DNA of 64,000 bases from Eutreptiella sp. 'Long Island Sound 2002' (lineage: Eukaryota > Euglenozoa > Euglenophyceae > Eutreptiales > Eutreptiaceae), in contig OZ038382.1 in assembly GCA_964036045.1 (NCBI GenBank), positions 128,402,556 through 128,466,555 of the forward strand, read 5' to 3'. How positions within the stretch are numbered: position 1 is the first letter of the stretch; every line of letters begins with the position of its first letter. Below, in pieces: positions 58,882 to 64,000 of the stretch. The notes under the pieces are model-generated. The model worked only from the letters and a program-made list of their open reading frames with translations, was not told the DNA's origin and searched no databases. The position numbers were made by a program, and so were the translations under genes.

Positions 58882-60072
58882 TCACTTCCTTCGGCCTTTA
58901 CACCCGTGCTTCTCCCTGTCAAACCACCAATGGTGGCCACCACACTCCGGGCATGCCGTTTTTGGAGGGTTTTCGCAATTAACCCAGTCTCCTGTTTTCT
59001 TGCTGCGGAAGTGGCGCTTTCCATCTATCCACTTGAACTCCGGCTGACTCGTGCTTCCCTGCGTGCCACCTCTGCTTTTGCGCTTTGAGTGGCGCCCCGA
59101 TGAGCTGGAGCTTGCCGAGGATGATGTATCGGACGCACTGTCGCTGCTACTGTCCATGGACGACGAATCCGAGTCGGAGGACCTGCGCCTCCCTTTTCCC
59201 CTCCGAGATGATCGGCGCTCCTTCATCTCCTTCTTTTTCTCCTTTCGCCTCTGTTTTTTGGCCTTCTTCTTGTTCCTCTTTTTGACCTCCTTTATTTTTG
59301 CCTTGACCGCGTCCTTACCCGACTTGTCGCAATCAAGGAGCGATTGCCAGACATCGTCAATGATCGTGGACACCTCTGTCGCAGTCTCAGACTCCTCGGC
59401 CTCCATTAACCTCTCAACCAGGCGGCGCAGTTTGACCGTCCACCGCGGGGCCCCGGGCCTCTTTCTCATCCACCTGGCACTTTTGAAGCTGGGCTTCTTG
59501 TACGTCAGTTCGTCCTCCTCGTCCTCCTCAGCCGCGGCCGGCCCCCCACCTCCTTCGCGCTCACCGGCTCCGGCGCCCGCCTCCTCGTCCAGAGCCATAC
59601 CACTGTTGATCTCGGGCTTTGCGTTCTTCCCCTGAGAGTGTCTCTCACCCTTGATCCCCACTCCTCCTCTCCTGCTCGCCGATTTTCCGAGCGGCTTGGC
59701 GATTAAGTCGCAGACAGCGAACCCGACAGCCGCCTCTTCCGCAGACAGGCTGAACGCAGTCACCTCTACTCCCCAGGCAAGTGTCAGCCCATACAGCAGC
59801 GCGTCGACGTACCGCTGCGGATCAGGGGATTGAAACGAGATCCCCAGCGTCTCATGGAAGGTCCTGGCCAGCTTCACCGCACTCCAGCTGACTCCGTCCC
59901 GAGACCATCCTGCCACGCCCGCCACCAGCACCTCTGTACGATGCTGAAGCGGGATCATACGGGCCATCCAGGGCGTCTGAATCAGGTGGGCCCATGTTGT
60001 TGACTTCGCCGCGGGGTCCTCGTCTTTTAGACATCTCCAGTCCCAAGCCCCATCATTTTTGGCCGAGCCCAT
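58882..60072 (-). CDS. Gag-like protein of the YR retrotransposon
   Basis: 396 codons from an ATG at 60072, 10 bp inside repeat A1, to TGA at 58882-58884. The N-terminal 150 residues are globular (MARMIPLQHRTEVLVAGVAG). They are followed by an acidic linker, a Lys/Arg-rich stretch (KKRNKKKAKKQRRKEKKK) and a long Ser/Asp region. The C-terminus is a zinc-binding-like motif, CPECGGHHWWFDREKHGC. This is the first ORF of the element on the minus strand; the recombinase frame follows about 100 bp later in a different frame. It contains no TAA or TAG. Likely nucleocapsid function. Confidence 0.8.
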   Translation of the reverse strand: MGSAKNDGAWDWRCLKDEDPAAKSTTWAHLIQTPWMARMIPLQHRTEVLVAGVAGWSRDGVSWSAVKLARTFHETLGISFQSPDPQRYVDALLYGLTLAWGVEVTAFSLSAEEAAVGFAVCDLIAKPLGKSASRRGGVGIKGERHSQGKNAKPEINSGMALDEEAGAGAGEREGGGGPAAAEEDEEDELTYKKPSFKSARWMRKRPGAPRWTVKLRRLVERLMEAEESETATEVSTIIDDVWQSLLDCDKSGKDAVKAKIKEVKKRNKKKAKKQRRKEKKKEMKERRSSRRGKGRRRSSDSDSSSMDSSSDSASDTSSSASSSSSGRHSKRKSRGGTQGSTSQPEFKWIDGKRHFRSKKTGDWVNCENPPKTACPECGGHHWWFDREKHGCKGRRK

Positions 60073-60081
60073 TGGATGACC

Positions 60082-60216
60082 CGATGTACCCCCGCCTTTA
60101 AATTATAAAAAGGCTAAGGAGGGGAGGAGGGAGGAGGGGAAGCAGGACAGGGGGGGGGGGGTGCTGGGGCCCGGTGGCAGAACTTTCGTTACCCCGCTGC
60201 GCTATACTAACTGCAG
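60082..60216 (-). repeat. Terminal A1 repeat
   Basis: 135 bp nearly identical to A2 at 46882-47019; the only clear differences are in the G runs. The Gag start codon lies 10 bp inside this repeat on the minus strand, so the 5' leader of the element is very short or transcription starts within A1. Confidence 0.9.
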
Positions 60217-61057
60217 TTTTGTTCCACTGACACTGACATGGGCCACACCCGGCTCCCATTTGCAACAAGACACGGATTGGCAGAGGGGTGCGCGGGGCTC
60301 ATGTCTGAAAACCGGAGGGGGGCTCATGTATGAAAACCAAGGAGTGGGCCCTTCTGTGGATGCCTGACTGCTTTTTCTGTGATGCTGGCACCAAAATGGT
60401 TCAAGAGGCATCACAGCTATCAACTGTGCAAAAAGGTGCAGTCTAAAAGGGCACCCATGCTTGTACAAAACCATGCTTGCACAAGGGTGAGGATGTTCCA
60501 TGAAGGTTGCTTGGTTGCCATGTAGTGCAATCGGTGTCCAGTGCTTTGACATCCTTTTGGTTGAGAGTTGGTTTCTGTTGAGGCCGGCGGATGCAGCTGT
60601 GCGGGCCAGATTGGAGAGCTAGAAGCACCCCATGTCGAGGGATCGGCAAGCTGGGACTCAAGGGGGGGAAAAATGAGGTGAGGTTGGTGGCACGTAATCT
60701 GGATTTGTTTTTTGGCGGGGGGTCAGACCAAGATGAGCTAGTGTGGCCTGCTCACTGCTCACTGTACGTACCCCGCCCCCCGACCCCCGCCCCCTTGTCC
60801 ATCCCCCCCTGAGGGACGACGGTTCATTGTCGCCAAGTGAAGGTCCCCGCCATGGGCATGGACACCACGGCAGAGCAAACACTTATCGGCCCATACTGTG
60901 CAGAATTCATGCCCGGTCACTTGCTTGCTGTTGGTTGCCAAAGGCTCTCGGATATACGCTGACATGCATAAATGATGATGGTGTCAGGCACATGATGCTA
61001 TGAGAGCAAGAGGGTGTAGCCCCACAGTAAATGAATTCCTGAAATAATGTGAGGTTC
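60217..61057. other. Unique sequence right of the retrotransposon
   Basis: No convincing gene. Several open frames of 60-115 codons on both strands lack recognisable motifs. Inverted and direct repeats of the neighbouring elements do not extend into it. Confidence 0.4.
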
Positions 61058-61636
61058 TCACAATAACGAGTAGTGCCCACGAATTCTTCGCAGTTGAGCT
61101 GCAACACTGCTTTGTAGGTCATGGAAAGGGGTCCTCACTTGGCAGCCCCATGCAGCATGGCCGTGCTGGCGTGTGACCAGCAGGAATCTTGCCACACGTT
61201 CCAAGCTGAATGCGGACACGTTGTCAATCCCAATCCATTCCAGTTTTTCCAGGTTGGGCAGAAATGGGACACCAAGGCAGAACGTAGTTGAAGAGCAGAA
61301 ACAATCCCTACATGCACCACCCGCCCCTCTTGGCCACGAAGATGGGCTCACATCCATGCCATTGTACTTTATTGGCTGCAACCTGCAGTCCGAAAGAGGA
61401 CAGTCATACAGGTTCGGCATGCGCAGAAAGGCCAGGTCTGCGCAAAGGGGGGGGGGGGATGGCCAGGTGGAGTCCATATTCACCCTTCGAAAGCCCCATG
61501 ATTTTGGGCCTCTACAAAGTGTGGGCAACCAACAAAAAATGTGCAGATGTGCAGGACAATTGTTCCAACGCATGGTCAGGCCCAGGGGGTGAGAGTCGAG
61601 CCCCACGACAATCGGAGAAACCAATGGAGAACACAA
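61058..61636 (-). CDS. Leucine-rich-repeat-like C-terminal fragment
   Basis: 192 codons ending in TGA at 61058-61060. Segments such as LADLAFLRMPNLYDCPLSDC-like sequence and FLPNLEKLEWIGIDNVSAFS have the leucine spacing of LRR proteins, with some 25-60 residues between them. A poly-C run (about 61450-61459) may disturb the frame. Upstream of 61636 coding is not evident, so this is probably the last exon or a relic. The weak consensus makes a chance match possible. Confidence 0.3.
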   Translation of the reverse strand: MCSPLVSPIVVGLDSHPLGLTMRWNNCPAHLHIFCWLPTLCRGPKSWGFRRVNMDSTWPSPPPLCADLAFLRMPNLYDCPLSDCRLQPIKYNGMDVSPSSWPRGAGGACRDCFCSSTTFCLGVPFLPNLEKLEWIGIDNVSAFSLERVARFLLVTRQHGHAAWGCQVRTPFHDLQSSVAAQLRRIRGHYSLL

Positions 61637-63018
61637 AGGAGGGCAGAGACAGGGACAGCGGGTGGTGGCTCACCGCCGGCGGTTGGCACTTCACCAGCGC
61701 TGACTGGGGGCTGACCCATCCATGGACCATTGGCGAATTCCATTTTCCTTTTGAACTGACAGCGCTTGGTGGTGACTCCAAGGCAAGTCGCTGCTCTCCC
61801 TGTGGGCGCTCTCCTCAGGGAAAAAATAACATAACAGAGCACCGTGGGCAGGCCCAGCCACATACAGACACTTCCAGCCTCAGTCCATTGGTTGAATCGC
61901 AACATGCCATTGAATGGGCAGTGCATACACAAGATATAAGAGCAGGAGGCGACATCAACCCCAAGCGTGAAAACCCACACCACCAAATGCAATCGGCCCA
62001 GCCTTTGTGGAGGCCATATGAGATGTCAGCCTTTGTGCTTTGCCCTGCTTCAGCGCCAGCCTGCAACTCCCACGAAAGGGGGAGGGGGGTCAGGCAGCGG
62101 TATGGGTATCCCATACTAGAGGCGGTGTGGAGGCCAAGGGGTGAGACAAAGAACGCCCCTGGATTCAAAAGGTATTCTGGGGACAACACAGTCCATCTGC
62201 AGGACCTTTGCGCAAGGCAGCAACTTCTGCCAGTGGCCTGGGACACCTGAAGGCAAATGGATGTGTCGGGTTAGGGGTTCTTGTTCAGTGAGTCCGAGCA
62301 GTGCAGTCCATCGACAGCAGCTACCCTGACTATCTGCCCATGTGCCTATGTGCCTGCCTGCCTGCCTGCCTGCCTGCCTAATTAAATCATCAGGTGATCC
62401 CGCAAGGTGAGAATCGGAGGCCGCACTAGCTTTACATTACATCTGGATATTGTACAAGATTTGGTCCTGAGAGCTGAAGGGATAACGAGATTGGGTGCTC
62501 AAAATCACACGTGCTATCCCCTTGTTACACCCGGCTGCAGAAGCACCAACGGATGCCCCCCTCCAGCATCAAACATGCTGCAATAATGCGGAACATCACT
62601 TCGGACTTTCATAGAAAATGGTGCAGCAGTATTGCAAAGAGTGTGCCTCCACATTACCATATGGTCCCGAGCGGTCCATTGTGCCTGCAAACCTGCCTCT
62701 GGCAGTCCTAACCGTGCCTACAAATGAACCCCCCTAATGCATCCACTGGTGTCCTGTGCACTGCCATTTCATGTGTAGGGAGAGGAGCGGGGCTTAGAAT
62801 GGGCAAACAGCCCCTCCCCAGAGGAAATAGATGCCACGGCCACTTGCACATACGAGCAGATGTTTGGGTATCCATCAGAGGCGTCAACCAACGAAAAAAA
62901 GGAAGGATTTTGCTGGTCGAGGGTCGTTAGGGAAGGACTTCCGCAATTATTGTTGTGCATGTCCCCATTGCTGACCCATTGTTGGGCCCCAAAATGGCCT
63001 ACAAAGGGGGAATGTTTG
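61637..63018. other. Unique sequence with a (TGCC)n microsatellite
   Basis: A (CTGC/TGCC)n run lies at about 62351-62378. A plus-strand open frame of about 320 codons (61288-62250) crosses the left part but lacks motifs and overlaps the LRR-like frame. I support no gene here. Confidence 0.4.
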
Positions 63019-63040
63019 CCCGGCGCGCGCCCGGCGCGCT
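63019..63040. repeat. GC-rich 22-bp block, copy 1
   Basis: Two tandem copies of GCCCGGCGCGC. The block is nearly self-complementary and could form a stable hairpin. An identical block in the same orientation lies at 63752-63773. Confidence 0.85.
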
Positions 63041-63044
63041 ACCT

Positions 63045-63424
63045 TTAGACTATGTTCCCCCCGAAGAGCCCCCAAGCACACCCCTTGGAAACACCCTTAG
63101 AATTAGGTGACCCAAATTGCCCCAGCTCAAGAAAGTTGCAAACTGGGGTACACAGTACCACTCTCGCTCCTTTAAGGGCGATCTTGGTCAACACCTTAGC
63201 AAGTTGGGAGAATGGGGGGTTAGGATAGCACAACCGCATCGATCTCCAGTAGAAGCGATAGGCGTTATTGAGGTATCGCGAACAGTAGAGCTGCATCATA
63301 ACATTGGTCCCACAAGTGTGGGTGTCAATACATTCAGTACAATAGTGCTCCTTACACTCATCACAAACTGCGACGGTGGAGCGTTCTGGCAACACAACAC
63401 ACACACTTCTGCCTCATCCTCTGC
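63045..63424 (-). pseudogene. Cysteine-rich C-terminal extension of the transposase remnant
   Basis: Following the DDE domain, one frame reads DEAEDEAEVCVLCCQNAPPSQ and the next frame continues CDECKEHYCTECIDTHTC. Joined by a one-base shift near 63380 they make a B-box/PHD-like array of CxxC pairs, with further coding-like sequence (YCSRYLNNAYRFYWRSMRLCY) to about 63050. It is probably the tail of the same protein, broken by a frameshift or intron. Confidence 0.35.
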
Positions 63425-63425
63425 C

Positions 63426-64000
63426 TCATCTTGCGTGCCACAACCGAGCAAACAGCTGCTCAATGCGTGCCCTATACCACACGTGCACGTCATTGTAACA
63501 TTGTTGGTGGGCTGTCAAAGTGCCATTCTTTCTTCCAATGAATGGCACAATGACATGAATCTGGCCCTTATAAGCACCATCATGGCCCCCAAATTCGAAA
63601 ACAAAGAAATCACCTCGGGTACGAGAAGGTCCATACCCATCCCAAACCAAAACATCTGTTGATGTCCCGGGGGCCAAGGGGCAAATCCATATAATGTTGC
63701 CCAACGTATCAACGGCAACAGTCCACCGGTAGGGCACGGGTCACAAAAGATGCCCGGCGCGCGCCCGGCGCGCTGACGTTCCCCCAAAGGCGTTTCAACC
63801 GACCCCAAATGGCCGATTGTTCAACATTCAGCCACTTTGGATGGCTTTCAACCCAATGCATTGCCTCTACAACCCCCTTTGTAATGCTTTAGGGAATAGG
63901 GGTACAGGTATAGGGGGCACCTTTGCGCTGTTGGCAAAGCGTGTGCTACCGATGGAGCCCATTGCCCCAAACCAGCCTCCAACCAGCCCCACCCCCCAAA
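63426..64000 (-). pseudogene. HARBI1-type (DDE_Tnp_4) transposase, partial
   Basis: At 63426-63737 the minus frame reads WTVAVDTLGNIIWICPLAPG (first Asp), HDGAYKGQIHVIVPF (second Asp) and VWYRARIEQLFARL (Glu), the DDE triad arrangement of HARBI1-like endonucleases; TGA follows at 63426-63428. Upstream, in another frame, 63778-63920 encodes SITKGVVEAMHWVESHPKWL and GRLKRLWGNV, typical of the region before the DDE domain; a TAA at 63889-63891 lies in it. The 22-bp GC block and a frame change separate the two parts, so the copy is broken or contains an intron. It continues past the right edge of the window. Confidence 0.55.
63752..63773. repeat. GC-rich 22-bp block, copy 2
   Basis: Identical to 63019-63040, same orientation, 733 bp away. 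It falls between the two parts of the HARBI1-like transposase reading, in AACGTCA-block-ATCTTTTG on the minus strand, so it interrupts or separates them. Confidence 0.85.

Larger units (their letters stand above)
46814..60216 (-). mobile_element. Tyrosine-recombinase retrotransposon (kangaroo/PAT/Ngaro-like), split by a LINE
   Basis: Read on the minus strand the layout is A1 (60082-60216), Gag, tyrosine recombinase, reverse transcriptase/RNase H, B1 (47020-47087), A2 (46882-47019), B2 (46814-46881). A1/A2 and B1/B2 are direct repeats, the split-direct-repeat arrangement of PAT/kangaroo/Ngaro-type elements, which integrate by recombinase and make no target duplication. The outer ends share CAGTT at the junctions (left flank AACAGTTCTG, right end GCAGTTTTG). 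Without the nested LINE the element is about 4.6 kb. Gag, the recombinase tetrad, the RT and the RNase H motifs are all present, with no frameshift between the catalytic motifs. An in-frame TAG in the recombinase is discussed separately. Gene order (recombinase before RT) differs from DIRS-1. Confidence 0.85.

Noticed and set aside
57815-59635. Plus-strand open frames of 410 and 194 codons
   Set aside because: They are antisense shadows of the recombinase and Gag genes, with Pro/Ser-rich composition from GC-rich complement.
61288-62250. 320-codon plus-strand open frame
   Set aside because: It overlaps the better LRR-like minus frame, has unstructured composition with scattered Cys, Trp and His and no recognisable domain, and crosses a poly-G run.

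Overview
The window looks like nuclear DNA of a GC-rich eukaryote. More than half of it is tandem repeat. The rest holds at least five kinds of mobile element and a few cysteine-rich genes of unknown function. No prokaryotic gene cluster, rRNA, tRNA or CRISPR array was seen.

The most notable signal is the reading of stop codons. At several unrelated loci a protein-like frame runs straight through TAA or TAG, while almost every clean coding end is TGA. Examples are a LINE reverse transcriptase (TAA at 55684), the LINE ORF1 (TAG at 51445), a tyrosine recombinase (TAG at 58252), a host-like cysteine-rich gene (TAG 23149, TAA 23008, TAA 22816) and the cysteine-rich genes at 0.5-4 kb. This suggests a nuclear code in which TAA and TAG encode an amino acid, most simply glutamine, and TGA is the only stop. 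Such a code is known in dasycladalean, cladophoralean and trentepohlialean green algae, in many ciliates, and in some oxymonads and diplomonads. The GC-rich sequence and the kangaroo/PAT-like retroelement fit an ulvophycean green alga best, but that is inference.

Layout: 0.2-4.0 kb holds minus-strand cysteine-rich coding sequence. From 4.5 to 45 kb runs an 85-bp satellite of roughly 270 copies, interrupted by insertions. These are (i) an 8.8-kb element at 4765-13543 with 14-bp terminal inverted repeats and an 8-bp target duplication, itself filled with a decamer minisatellite, an inverted hairpin array and G-rich arrays; (ii) a 2.08-kb element at 18150-20226 with 13-bp inverted repeats, an imperfect 8-bp duplication and a gene of unknown family; (iii) a zinc-knuckle, coiled-coil and cysteine-rich gene block at 22.77-24.16 kb; (iv) a LINE-like remnant at 30.4-33.0 kb with an RNase H domain; (v) a P-element-like transposase gene at 37.3-38.7 kb. 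The last satellite block, 38.9-44.4 kb, is very homogeneous and has a 17-monomer higher-order repeat.

From 46.81 to 60.22 kb lies a tyrosine-recombinase retrotransposon with split direct repeats (A1 ... B1-A2-B2) and genes for Gag, tyrosine recombinase and reverse transcriptase/RNase H. An 8.76-kb LINE (ORF1, then endonuclease, reverse transcriptase, RNase H and zinc finger) is inserted in it on the opposite strand. A 10-bp target duplication marks the site, and removing the LINE joins the recombinase and reverse-transcriptase frames in phase. The right edge, 61-64 kb, holds a leucine-rich fragment and a HARBI1-type transposase remnant flanked by two identical GC-rich 22-bp blocks.
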